DNA of 30,089 nt from Marinospirillum sp035271045 (GTDB lineage: Bacteria; Pseudomonadota; Gammaproteobacteria; Pseudomonadales; Halomonadaceae): the NCBI RefSeq assembly GCF_035271045.1, contig NZ_DATESC010000006.1, positions 1-30,089 on the forward strand. Reading direction: 5' to 3'. Under the pieces are notes generated by a model. The model saw only the letters and a program-made list of their open reading frames with translations, ran no database searches and was not told where the DNA came from. The translations under genes were made by a program, and so were the position numbers. Position 1 is the stretch's first letter. Every line of letters starts with the position of its first letter. Positions 16,028 through 23,284 of this stretch are shown one piece after another.

Positions 16028-16813
16028 TTAACGATTCTTAAAATGCGGTGCTCGCTTTTCAACAAAAGCCTGCATCCCTTCACTGCGGTCTGCAAAAGCA
16101 AAACTGCTTTGAAAAGCATGGCGTTCAAAACGCATACCAGCGGCTAGTGTTGTTTCGTAGGCTTGATCCACCGCATCACGTATTAACAAGGTGACAGGGC
16201 GTGATTGAGCAGCGATGGCTTCCGCCGTTGCTAAGGCTTCGTTGAATAACTCGGCAACGGGTAAAATACGACTAACCAAACCACTGCGCTCAGCTTCGGC
16301 TGCATCCATCATACGGCCGGTTAAACACATCTCCATAGCTTTAGCTTTACCTATGGCGCGGGTTAGACGCTGTGTTCCGCCAGCACCTGGCATGGTTGCT
16401 AACTTAACTTCTGGCTGACCAAAACGAGCGGTATCACTGGCGAGAATAAAATCACAAGCCATAGCCAACTCACAACCACCGCCTAAAGCCATACCTGAAA
16501 CAGCAGCTATCATAGGCTTACGTCTTGATTCCAAAACCTGCCAACCATCACCTTCTACATAAGGGAAGTTCATGGCAAACAGCTCTGGAAAATCTTTATT
16601 AGCCATTTCAGAAATATCAGCGCCAGCGGCAAACACTTTTTCGCTACCTTGAATTAATAAACAGCCAATTTCTGCATCTTGTTCAAAAGCACTGACGGCT
16701 TGACCTATTTCTGCAATTAATGCCATAGATAAAGCGTTATATACCTTAGGGCGATTCAGGGTAATAACACCCACCGCACCTTTTTTTTCAACTAAAATAT
16801 TTTCATAAGCCAT
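16028..16813 (-). CDS. Enoyl-CoA hydratase/isomerase of the crotonase family, last gene of the paaN-paaY unit
   Basis: The 261-residue crotonase has both catalytic glutamates of true hydratases, Glu115 (GGGCELAMACD) and Glu135 (FGQPEVKLATMPGAGGTQRL), and the oxyanion segment FAAGADISEM. It is similar to PaaF at 19663 in layout and motifs but is a separate gene, 13 bp after paaY. It may be a second 2,3-dehydroadipyl-CoA hydratase or a general beta-oxidation hydratase. Alternatively it may help supply the ring-opening hydratase step missing from PaaN; that is inference, because the hydratase domain fused in PaaZ is of a different fold (MaoC). Confidence 0.88.
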   Translation of the reverse strand: MAYENILVEKKGAVGVITLNRPKVYNALSMALIAEIGQAVSAFEQDAEIGCLLIQGSEKVFAAGADISEMANKDFPELFAMNFPYVEGDGWQVLESRRKPMIAAVSGMALGGGCELAMACDFILASDTARFGQPEVKLATMPGAGGTQRLTRAIGKAKAMEMCLTGRMMDAAEAERSGLVSRILPVAELFNEALATAEAIAAQSRPVTLLIRDAVDQAYETTLAAGMRFERHAFQSSFAFADRSEGMQAFVEKRAPHFKNR

Positions 16814-16826
16814 GGGTTAGTTCTCA

Positions 16827-17417
16827 TTACTTTTGTTTGGGCTGGGTGGTACCGGCATCTACTTGAGGGCGATTAGGTTCGGCTTCAGTTAAAGGCTCAC
16901 ACTCTTCTAAAGTGGCTAGGCAGCGCCTTGTTAACCGCTGGTATTCGCCTGTACCTTCTTGTTTCCAAGCAATTTCTTCGGCACTTAATTTGCGGTGTAC
17001 TTTGGCAGGCGAACCAATAATTAACGATTCGGGCTCACAGGTAAAACCTGCTTTAACAAAAGCAGTAGCCGCAACAATAGAGCGGGGCGCAATTTTTGCT
17101 CCATCCATTACTACAGCATTCATACCAACCAGTGAATCTTCACCCACAATGCAGCCATGTAAAATAGCACCGTGACCTATATGGCCGTCTTTTTCGACCA
17201 CCGCATCTAGGCCAGGAAAAGCATGCATTACACAAGTATCTTGTACGTTAGCGCCTTCTTTAAGAATAATGCGCCCAAAATCACCGCGTAAACAGGCAGT
17301 TGGGCCAACATAACAATTAGGACCTATATGCACATCACCAATTAATACTGCTGTGGGGTGAACGTAGGCGGTAGGATGCACAACAGGTGCCACACCTTCA
17401 ATTTTATAGCAGGGCAT
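16827..17417 (-). CDS. paaY: Gamma-carbonic-anhydrase-like hexapeptide thioesterase
   Basis: The 196-residue left-handed beta-helix protein has hexapeptide repeats throughout the first 140 residues (HPTAYVHPTAVLIGDVHIG, CYVGPTACLRGDFGRI). The metal-site histidines of the gamma-CA fold are in MHAFPG and GHIGHGAILHG. PaaY in E. coli and Pseudomonas hydrolyses dead-end CoA esters formed when the ring-opened aldehyde cyclises, freeing CoA. The C-terminal tail is Pro/Gln/Glu-rich and probably disordered. It is preceded by a 136-bp gap with two hairpins and followed after 13 bp by the crotonase. Confidence 0.92.
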   Translation of the reverse strand: MPCYKIEGVAPVVHPTAYVHPTAVLIGDVHIGPNCYVGPTACLRGDFGRIILKEGANVQDTCVMHAFPGLDAVVEKDGHIGHGAILHGCIVGEDSLVGMNAVVMDGAKIAPRSIVAATAFVKAGFTCEPESLIIGSPAKVHRKLSAEEIAWKQEGTGEYQRLTRRCLATLEECEPLTEAEPNRPQVDAGTTQPKQK

Positions 17418-17442
17418 TTTTTATTTTCCTCGAAGATTTTGT

Positions 17443-17480
17443 TTAAGTTAGTCTGCATTACTAGCAGCAGACTAACTTAA
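17443..17480. repeat. Hairpin 1 in the paaN–paaY gap
   Basis: TTAAGTTAGTCTGC (17443–17456) and GCAGACTAACTTAA (17467–17480) are exact reverse complements: 14-bp perfect stem, 10-nt loop. No U-run follows on the minus-strand transcript. A role in mRNA stability or in lowering readthrough from paaN to paaY is inferred. Confidence 0.75.
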
Positions 17481-17483
17481 GCT

Positions 17484-17522
17484 GTGCCTAAGTGTCAGGG
17501 TTAAAGCTGACGCTTAGGTCAC
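17484..17522. repeat. Hairpin 2 in the paaN–paaY gap
   Basis: GTGCCTAAGTGTCAG (17484–17498) pairs with CTGACGCTTAGGTCAC (17507–17522) with one bulged base and one wobble position; the loop is 8 nt. It starts only 4 bp from hairpin 1, so transcripts leaving paaN carry two stem-loops in tandem. Confidence 0.68.
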
Positions 17523-17553
17523 AGTAAAGCAGGCATAGTAGACTAGCTGCTCT

Positions 17554-19224
17554 TTAAACGTGACGGCGGCTTTGTACTACAACAAAGCGGTTCACTAGGA
17601 AGGCAGTGTCAGTTAAGCAAGCGTTGGCTGCTGGGTTGCCACCGGTAGCGTGGAAGTCACTGAAAGCAGCAGATTGGTTAACAAACACGCCGCCATCTAG
17701 GTTGCAAGAAAGTGCAACTTTTACATCCATTGCTAGCTCTTCAGCTTGGTCTAAAACCGCATCAGAGGTTGAGTAAACGCCTAAGGTAATTGCGCCCTGC
17801 TCTTCAAGCACTGCTTTAGCTAAACGCATAGAATCTGCAGTGTCTTCGGTTGCAATTAGGAAAGAGATAGGACCAAAGCGTTCTTCTGAATAAGTCGCTT
17901 GGTCTTTACCTTCAACCTTCAAAATAAGCGGTGTATGAATGCGTGCATTTGGGTATTCAGCATGCACACGTGGCTCACTATCTAGCACGATTTCACCCAA
18001 GCCACGGCACTCATCAATACGCTTAGCGGTTGCTTCAGACTGAATAGCACCTAGCACCATGCAAGCACGGTCGTTATCACCTAAGAATTTGCTAGTGGCA
18101 GTCGCCAAGGCTTGTGCAAACTCATCAAAGCTTACTTTACCTTCGGGTGTATCAATACCACCTTTGGGAACATAAATAGCCTGAGTCGTAGTACACATTT
18201 GACCCGAGTAAAGGCTGAGTGTGAAAGCTAGGTTACGAGTAACGGCTTTTAAGTCGCTAACGCTGTCAACAATAATCGAGTTAACACCGGCTTTTTCGGT
18301 AAAGACTTTAGCGTGGAGTGCATTCTGCTCTAACCAGTTACCAAAAACGCTAGAACCTGTGTAGTCAATCACTTTCATTTTAGGGTTCATGGCTAAAATT
18401 TTAGCAACGGGTTCTTCTAGCGTATCAACCGCTAGGCTAACAATTTGTGGATCTAAGCCAGCTTCTTTTAATACTTCTTGGGCTACTTTTACAGTTAAAG
18501 CAGCAGGCAAAATAGCTGCGGGGTGCGGCTTAACTATGACCGGGTTACCGGTAACTAGGCTGGCAAACAAACCTGGGTAAGTATTCCAAGTTGGGAAGGT
18601 AGAACAACCAATAACCATAGCTACACCACGAGGTACGATGGTGAATTTTTTATCCATCACTAATGGATCCATCTTACCTTGTGGCTTGTTCCAGCGTGCA
18701 GAGGCAGGAACAGCATTCATTGCATCCCAACCATAAACTACGGCTTCTAAAGCACGGTCTTGCGCATGAGGTGCGCCTGCTTGGAAGGCCATCATAAAAC
18801 CCTGACCACTGGTGTGCATGACCGCATGGCCCATTAAAGGACTCATAGCATTTAGGCGCTGGAGAATTTCCATACACACACCCACACGGCCTTTAGGGCC
18901 TACATCACGCCACTGAGGTATCAGTGCATGTAGGGTGTCAACTAGCTGATCCATATCGGGCTGGTCGTAGCTAGTGCCTAAGTCTAATCCATAGGGTGAA
19001 CGCTCACCGGTAATTTTTTTAACGCTTGCAGGGCCAGCTAATTCAAAGTGCTGATCGCAAATGGCTTTAAAATCTTCAGGTGCTGATTTAACTGACTCTT
19101 CTGAATACTTTCTTAGGTTTTCAGAGTAGGGAGACCAGTATTCACGGGTATGAATGGCTTCTACGGCACGGGTTAATAATTCTTCATGACGTTCAAACAA
19201 AATCGCAGGCGTTACTGCTGACAT
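17554..19224 (-). CDS. paaN: Phenylacetate-degradation aldehyde dehydrogenase PaaN (stand-alone, no hydratase domain)
   Basis: The 556-residue aldehyde dehydrogenase is of the PaaN group that lacks the C-terminal MaoC domain of E. coli PaaZ (about 680 residues). It would oxidise the ring-opened semialdehyde (3-oxo-5,6-dehydrosuberyl-CoA semialdehyde) with NADP+. The nucleophile is Cys344 (SGQMCTTTQA) and the general base Glu310 (FTEKAGVNS); the cofactor segment is GCSTFPTWNTYPG with KPHPAAILP. The ATG at 19224 has AGGAG 9 bp upstream. It is divergent from paaF across a 438-bp gap and is followed by paaY after two hairpins. No oxepin-CoA hydrolase of the MaoC type is encoded in the window. Confidence 0.93.
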   Translation of the reverse strand: MSAVTPAILFERHEELLTRAVEAIHTREYWSPYSENLRKYSEESVKSAPEDFKAICDQHFELAGPASVKKITGERSPYGLDLGTSYDQPDMDQLVDTLHALIPQWRDVGPKGRVGVCMEILQRLNAMSPLMGHAVMHTSGQGFMMAFQAGAPHAQDRALEAVVYGWDAMNAVPASARWNKPQGKMDPLVMDKKFTIVPRGVAMVIGCSTFPTWNTYPGLFASLVTGNPVIVKPHPAAILPAALTVKVAQEVLKEAGLDPQIVSLAVDTLEEPVAKILAMNPKMKVIDYTGSSVFGNWLEQNALHAKVFTEKAGVNSIIVDSVSDLKAVTRNLAFTLSLYSGQMCTTTQAIYVPKGGIDTPEGKVSFDEFAQALATATSKFLGDNDRACMVLGAIQSEATAKRIDECRGLGEIVLDSEPRVHAEYPNARIHTPLILKVEGKDQATYSEERFGPISFLIATEDTADSMRLAKAVLEEQGAITLGVYSTSDAVLDQAEELAMDVKVALSCNLDGGVFVNQSAAFSDFHATGGNPAANACLTDTAFLVNRFVVVQSRRHV

Positions 19225-19313
19225 AATAAGTCTCCTAAGAACTTAGTTTTTCTAAAAAACAGACATCCACACAGCGTGCCAACATAGCAACAACAATATA
19301 AAACAAGACGTGC

Positions 19314-19325
19314 TTTTTGTATCAC
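19314..19325 (-). promoter_or_regulatory. PAA operator-like motif upstream of paaN
   Basis: On the minus strand it reads GTGATACAAAAA, close to GCGATACATAAAA found at the paaF and paaA promoters. It lies about 90 bp before the paaN start, just above a possible -10 (TATATT, minus strand, 19295–19300). The binding protein is unknown; a PAA-CoA-responsive repressor (PaaX or PaaR) is the obvious candidate. Confidence 0.45.
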
Positions 19326-19473
19326 ATTCACTAAGTAAAGCAAAGCGATCAGCTTTATTTATGGCGCTTATTAGTAATAAAAACGACTAAAAACATCTAA
19401 AAGATAACTAAAAACTCAGTATTACCATTAAAAATCAATAACTTAAAATTACAATTATAAAAAACACTTTAAA

Positions 19474-19486
19474 GCGATACATAAAA
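19474..19486 (+). promoter_or_regulatory. PAA operator-like motif upstream of paaF
   Basis: GCGATACATAAAA occurs here and, identical over 13 bases, at 26002–26014 before paaA. It sits 14 bp upstream of the paaF -35 box. The 438-bp paaN–paaF gap (19225–19662) contains no gene; it holds this site, the paaN-side site and the two promoters. Confidence 0.6.
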
Positions 19487-19500
19487 CAAGAATTAAGTTC

Positions 19501-19528
19501 TTGATCAGTGTCATTTTTTGGATATACT
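19501..19528 (+). promoter_or_regulatory. sigma70 promoter of the paaF-G-H-I-J-K operon
   Basis: TTGATC (19501–19506) and TATACT (19523–19528) are separated by 16 bp. Transcription would begin near 19535, leaving a leader of about 125 nt before paaF. Confidence 0.65.
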
Positions 19529-19662
19529 AATTTCAGCAATTCACTCATGCCAGCATGGCTACAACAAAACAAGACAAAACGTTGTAACTGCTACTTTCAA
19601 GTCATTTGATGACCGATACAACCTAAGCAGTAAACATATAATAAACAATTCATGGGTTGCTT

Positions 19663-20436
19663 ATGCCTAATAACCTACTTATTCAGGGGCCAGACAAGGG
19701 TGTGCTATTGCTTACCCTTAACCGCCCTGAAGCTCTCAATGCTTTAAATACAGCCCTCTTGGGTGAGCTTGCTGCAGCACTTGACGCTGCTGAAGCTGAT
19801 CCTGCTACACGTGCAGTTGTCATTACCGGTAGCGAGCGAGCCTTTGCTGCTGGTGCCGATATTAATGAAATGGCTGCTCGTGACTTGGTGGGAATTCTTG
19901 AAGACCCGCGCGTAGCTCACTGGCAACGTATTTCACGCTTTTCAAAACCTATTGTTGCCGCGATCAATGGCTTTGCTCTAGGCGGTGGCTGTGAGCTTGC
20001 CATGCACGCAGACATTCTTATTGCGGGTGAAAACGCTCGCTTTGGTCAACCAGAAATCAACCTTGGTATTATGCCCGGCGCTGGTGGAACACAGCGTTTA
20101 ACCCGTGCTGTAGGTTCGGCTTTGGCCATGCATTTGGCCTTAACCGGTGAACAGATTTCTGCTCAGCGTGCTTTACAAGCCGGTTTAATTAGCGAAATTT
20201 GCCCCACTGAATTAACCGTTGAGCGGGCTATTAACATTGCTGAAACCATTGCCAGCAAAGCACCCCTTGCCGTGCGCTTAACTAAAGAAGCCATTCACAA
20301 AGCCAGTGATACAGACTTAGCAACCGGCCTTAGATTTGAACGCCACGCCTTTACTATCTTGGCAGGCACTGCTGACCGTGCTGAAGGCTTAAAAGCTTTC
20401 CAAGAAAAGCGCCAGCCTAAATTTACGGGTTGTTAG
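19663..20436 (+). CDS. paaF: 2,3-dehydroadipyl-CoA hydratase
   Basis: This 257-residue crotonase has catalytic Glu111 (GGGCELAMHAD) and Glu131 (FGQPEINLGIMPGAGGTQRL), as in true enoyl-CoA hydratases. It hydrates 2,3-dehydroadipyl-CoA to 3-hydroxyadipyl-CoA in the lower PAA pathway. The ATG at 19663 (MPNNLLIQGP) is preferred to a TTG two codons upstream; neither has a good ribosome site. It is the first gene of the plus-strand PAA operon, with paaG following after 33 bp. It shares its family and active-site blocks with the crotonase at 16028–16813. Confidence 0.93.
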   Translation: MPNNLLIQGPDKGVLLLTLNRPEALNALNTALLGELAAALDAAEADPATRAVVITGSERAFAAGADINEMAARDLVGILEDPRVAHWQRISRFSKPIVAAINGFALGGGCELAMHADILIAGENARFGQPEINLGIMPGAGGTQRLTRAVGSALAMHLALTGEQISAQRALQAGLISEICPTELTVERAINIAETIASKAPLAVRLTKEAIHKASDTDLATGLRFERHAFTILAGTADRAEGLKAFQEKRQPKFTGC

Positions 20437-20469
20437 TTTTTTTAACACCATTCATCAAAGGATTTTTTT

Positions 20470-21261
20470 ATGCCTCAGTCCAGTATTCTTCTTGAGATAG
20501 ATCAGGGTGTTGCACTGCTAACCCTTAATCGTCCCGATAACCTGAATAGTTTTAATGCTGAAATGCACCAAGCAATGCGTGCCGCTTTAAGCCAAATTCG
20601 TAAAGATGCCAGTGTGCGTGCATTAGTTATTACCGGCTCTGGCCGTGGCTTTTGTGCCGGACAAGATTTAGGCGACCGCAATGTAGCGGCAAGCGATACA
20701 GCTCCCGATTTAGGTGAGTCGATTGAAAAACGCTACAACCCCATGCTACGCACTTTGCGCGACCTGCCACTACCGGTTATTTGTGCAGTCAATGGTGTAG
20801 CAGCTGGTGCAGGTGCCAACATAGCTTTGGCTTGTGATATTACACTTGCTGCCCGCTCTGCTAGTTTTATTCAAGCCTTCTGCAAAATTGGCCTTATTCC
20901 TGATTCTGGCGGTACTTGGACGCTACCTCGTTTAGCCGGTATGGCGCGTGCTAAAGGCATGGCTTTATTGGGTGACAAAATTTCTGCCGAACAAGCAGAA
21001 AGCTGGGGCATGATTTGGCGCTGTGTTGATAACGATCAGCTGATGGAAGAAGCCATGAAACTGGCTCGCCACTTAGCGACTCAGCCAACCAAAGGTTTAG
21101 CTTTAATTAAACGCGCAATGAATGCCAGCGCCAACAACACCTTTGATGAGCAGCTAGACCTTGAGCGTGACTTACAACGCTTGGCGGGTCGTACTGAAGA
21201 TTACCGTGAAGGTGTGGCTGCTTTTATGGAAAAACGCCAACCCAGTTTCAAGGGGCACTAA
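20470..21261 (+). CDS. paaG: 1,2-epoxyphenylacetyl-CoA isomerase (oxepin-CoA forming)
   Basis: The 263-residue crotonase-fold isomerase matches PaaG (about 262). The two hydratase glutamates are absent: Asn117 stands in GAGANIALACD, and the catalytic acid is Asp145 in GLIPDSGGTW, the PaaG signature. It converts ring-1,2-epoxyphenylacetyl-CoA to oxepin-CoA and also shifts double bonds later in the pathway. AAAGGA precedes the ATG. Its stop is 18 bp before the paaH start, so translation is likely coupled. Confidence 0.95.
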   Translation: MPQSSILLEIDQGVALLTLNRPDNLNSFNAEMHQAMRAALSQIRKDASVRALVITGSGRGFCAGQDLGDRNVAASDTAPDLGESIEKRYNPMLRTLRDLPLPVICAVNGVAAGAGANIALACDITLAARSASFIQAFCKIGLIPDSGGTWTLPRLAGMARAKGMALLGDKISAEQAESWGMIWRCVDNDQLMEEAMKLARHLATQPTKGLALIKRAMNASANNTFDEQLDLERDLQRLAGRTEDYREGVAAFMEKRQPSFKGH

Positions 21262-21279
21262 GTGTTAAAGGACAAGAGT

Positions 21280-22800
21280 ATGCAGGCTTTAAAACCTTCA
21301 GTAAAAATTGCAGTAATAGGTGCGGGTGCTATGGGTTCTGGTATCGCTCAGGTTGCTGCTCAAGCTGGACACAGTGTTTATTTGCAAGACCAACAAGCCG
21401 GTGCTGCTGAAAAAGGCAAAGCCGGTGTTGCTAAGGTTCTGCAAAAACGTGTTGATAGCGGCAAGATGCAGCAAACCGATTTAGATGCTTTGCTGGGCCG
21501 TATTCAACCAATAGATAATGTTGAAGAACTAGCCGATGCCGGTTTAGTGATTGAAGCCATTATTGAAAACCTAGACATTAAGCGCCAATTGTTTGCCAAG
21601 CTTGAAAGTGTTTGTGGCGAAAACGTTATTCTAGCTACTAATACTTCTTCTATTTCTGTGACTTCCTTAGGTGCCCAGCTAAAACGCCCAGAGCGCCTCT
21701 TGGGTATGCACTTTTTCAACCCTGCGCCTTTAATGGCTTTGGTTGAAGTTATTCTGGGTTTAGCGACTGACAAAAAGCTAGCTGAAGTGGTTCACGCTAC
21801 CGCTGCTGCTTGGGGTAAAAAGCCAGTTTTTGCTACCTCCACCCCCGGCTTTATTGTTAACCGTGTGGCGCGTCCTTTCTATGCTGAAAGCTTACGCTTA
21901 ATGCAAGAACAAGCCGCTGAACCTGCCACGCTCGATGCTTTATTGCGTGACGCTGGCAACTTCCGTATGGGTCCTTTTGAACTAATGGACTTAATTGGCC
22001 ACGACGTTAATTACGCTGTCACTGAATCCGTTTTCTCTGCTTATTACGGCGATTTCCGTTTTCAGCCTTCGCTCATTCAAAAAGCTTTGGTTGAAGCTGG
22101 CCGCTTAGGTCGTAAAACTGGCCAAGGTTTTTATTCTTATGCTGAAGGTGCCGAGCGCCCCAGCCCAGTTGTTGCAACCACACAAACCTTCACTGAACAA
22201 CCAGTGATTATTGAGGGTGAACTGGGCGCTGCTAGCGGTTTAGCGGAGCGCTTTAAGCAAGCTGGCTTGAATATTATTGAACGTGCCGGTGCGGGTGTTA
22301 TTCGTTTTGGCGAAGCAACCCTAGCCTTAACCGATGGCCGCATGGCAAGCGAACGAGTGGTTAGTGATGGCTTGCAAGACCTAGTCGTTTTTGACCTAGC
22401 TAAAGACTACCAACAGGCTAGCCGCCTTGCGATAGCTGCTGCTAAACAAACTTCTGCTGCGGCAGTAAACGATGCCACTGCGCTTTTACAAAAAGCGGGG
22501 CTAGCCGTCAGCCTACTTAGCGATTCTCCAGGCCTAGTGGTGATGCGTACTTTAGCTATGCTGACTAACGAAGCTGCCGATGCCGTATTGCAAGGCGTTG
22601 CAAGTGCCGCCGATGTTGACCTAGCTATGTGTGCTGGTGTGAATTACCCACAAGGCCCGCTTAGCTGGAGCGATAGTCTTGGCCAAGGCGTTATTTGGCA
22701 GGTGCTTACTAACCTACAAGCTAGCTATGGCGAAGACCGTTACCGACCCTCGTTATTACTGCGCCGTAATGCCTTTAACGGACAAAGTTTTTCTGCTTAA
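21280..22800 (+). CDS. paaH: 3-hydroxyadipyl-CoA dehydrogenase
   Basis: The 506-residue NAD-dependent 3-hydroxyacyl-CoA dehydrogenase has Rossmann GAGAMG (14–19) and catalytic His144 (LGMHFFNPAPLMALVEV). It carries two C-terminal 3HCDH domains (FIVNRVARPFYAE … GPFELMDLIGHDVN, then a second in SPGLVVMRTLAML … NYPQGPLSWSD). It oxidises 3-hydroxyadipyl-CoA to 3-oxoadipyl-CoA. The ATG at 21280 has AAGGA 7 bp before it; an in-frame GTG at 21262 directly after the paaG stop is rejected because it has no spaced ribosome site. Length fits the Pseudomonas-type protein (about 505) better than E. coli PaaH (475). Confidence 0.95.
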   Translation: MQALKPSVKIAVIGAGAMGSGIAQVAAQAGHSVYLQDQQAGAAEKGKAGVAKVLQKRVDSGKMQQTDLDALLGRIQPIDNVEELADAGLVIEAIIENLDIKRQLFAKLESVCGENVILATNTSSISVTSLGAQLKRPERLLGMHFFNPAPLMALVEVILGLATDKKLAEVVHATAAAWGKKPVFATSTPGFIVNRVARPFYAESLRLMQEQAAEPATLDALLRDAGNFRMGPFELMDLIGHDVNYAVTESVFSAYYGDFRFQPSLIQKALVEAGRLGRKTGQGFYSYAEGAERPSPVVATTQTFTEQPVIIEGELGAASGLAERFKQAGLNIIERAGAGVIRFGEATLALTDGRMASERVVSDGLQDLVVFDLAKDYQQASRLAIAAAKQTSAAAVNDATALLQKAGLAVSLLSDSPGLVVMRTLAMLTNEAADAVLQGVASAADVDLAMCAGVNYPQGPLSWSDSLGQGVIWQVLTNLQASYGEDRYRPSLLLRRNAFNGQSFSA

Positions 22801-22802
22801 TA

Positions 22803-22831
22803 CCTAACAATAAAAACACCTAACAATAAAA
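22803..22831. repeat. Short tandem duplication before paaI
   Basis: CCTAACAATAAAA occurs at 22803–22815 and again at 22819–22831, a 16-bp period repeated in the 41-bp paaH–paaI gap. The second copy leads into the paaI ribosome site (AGAGAAG), so copy number could alter spacing or local mRNA structure. It probably arose by slippage. Confidence 0.7.
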
Positions 22832-22841
22832 GAGAAGCGTT

Positions 22842-23282
22842 ATGACAGATTTAACACCGCAACAACTGGCTGAAGCCTGTGCTGAAGCTATGTTTTCACG
22901 CGATCAGGCTAGCCAACAACTAGGCATGAAAATTGTCTCGGTTGCGCCCGGGCGTGCAGTGCTAACCATGACGGTAGATAGCCGCATGGTACAAGGCCAC
23001 GGCGCTTGTCATGGTGGTTACCTTTTCACTCTTGCCGATTCTGCTTTTGCTTTTTCATGCAATACCTACGACAAAGCAACGGTGGGTTCTGGCTGCAACA
23101 TTGAATACGTTTCTCCAGCTAAAGAAGGCGATTTATTAACCGCCACCGCTGAAGAACGTAGCCGTGGAAACCGTACTGGTATTTACGACATCACCATCAC
23201 TAACCAAGCTGATCAGGTGGTTGCTTACTTCCGCGGTAAATCCTATCAAGTTCGCGGCAGTGTTCGCCGCCTAGAGGAATAA
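22842..23282 (+). CDS. paaI: Hydroxyphenylacetyl-CoA thioesterase (hotdog fold)
   Basis: The 146-residue hotdog-fold thioesterase of the PaaI family has the active-site block GHGACHGGYLFTLADSAFAFSCN (His53, Asp66). It removes CoA from dead-end ring-hydroxylated phenylacetyl-CoA and so recovers CoA, complementing PaaY. It is 2 bp before paaJ and 41 bp after paaH, within the paaF–K operon. Length is as expected (about 140). Confidence 0.94.
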   Translation: MTDLTPQQLAEACAEAMFSRDQASQQLGMKIVSVAPGRAVLTMTVDSRMVQGHGACHGGYLFTLADSAFAFSCNTYDKATVGSGCNIEYVSPAKEGDLLTATAEERSRGNRTGIYDITITNQADQVVAYFRGKSYQVRGSVRRLEE

Positions 23283-23284
23283 CG

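Noticed and set aside
17554..19224. paaN as a frameshifted or truncated paaZ
   Set aside because: The dehydrogenase ends naturally at the length of the PaaN group. The downstream DNA codes for no MaoC fragment in any frame and is occupied by hairpins and paaY.
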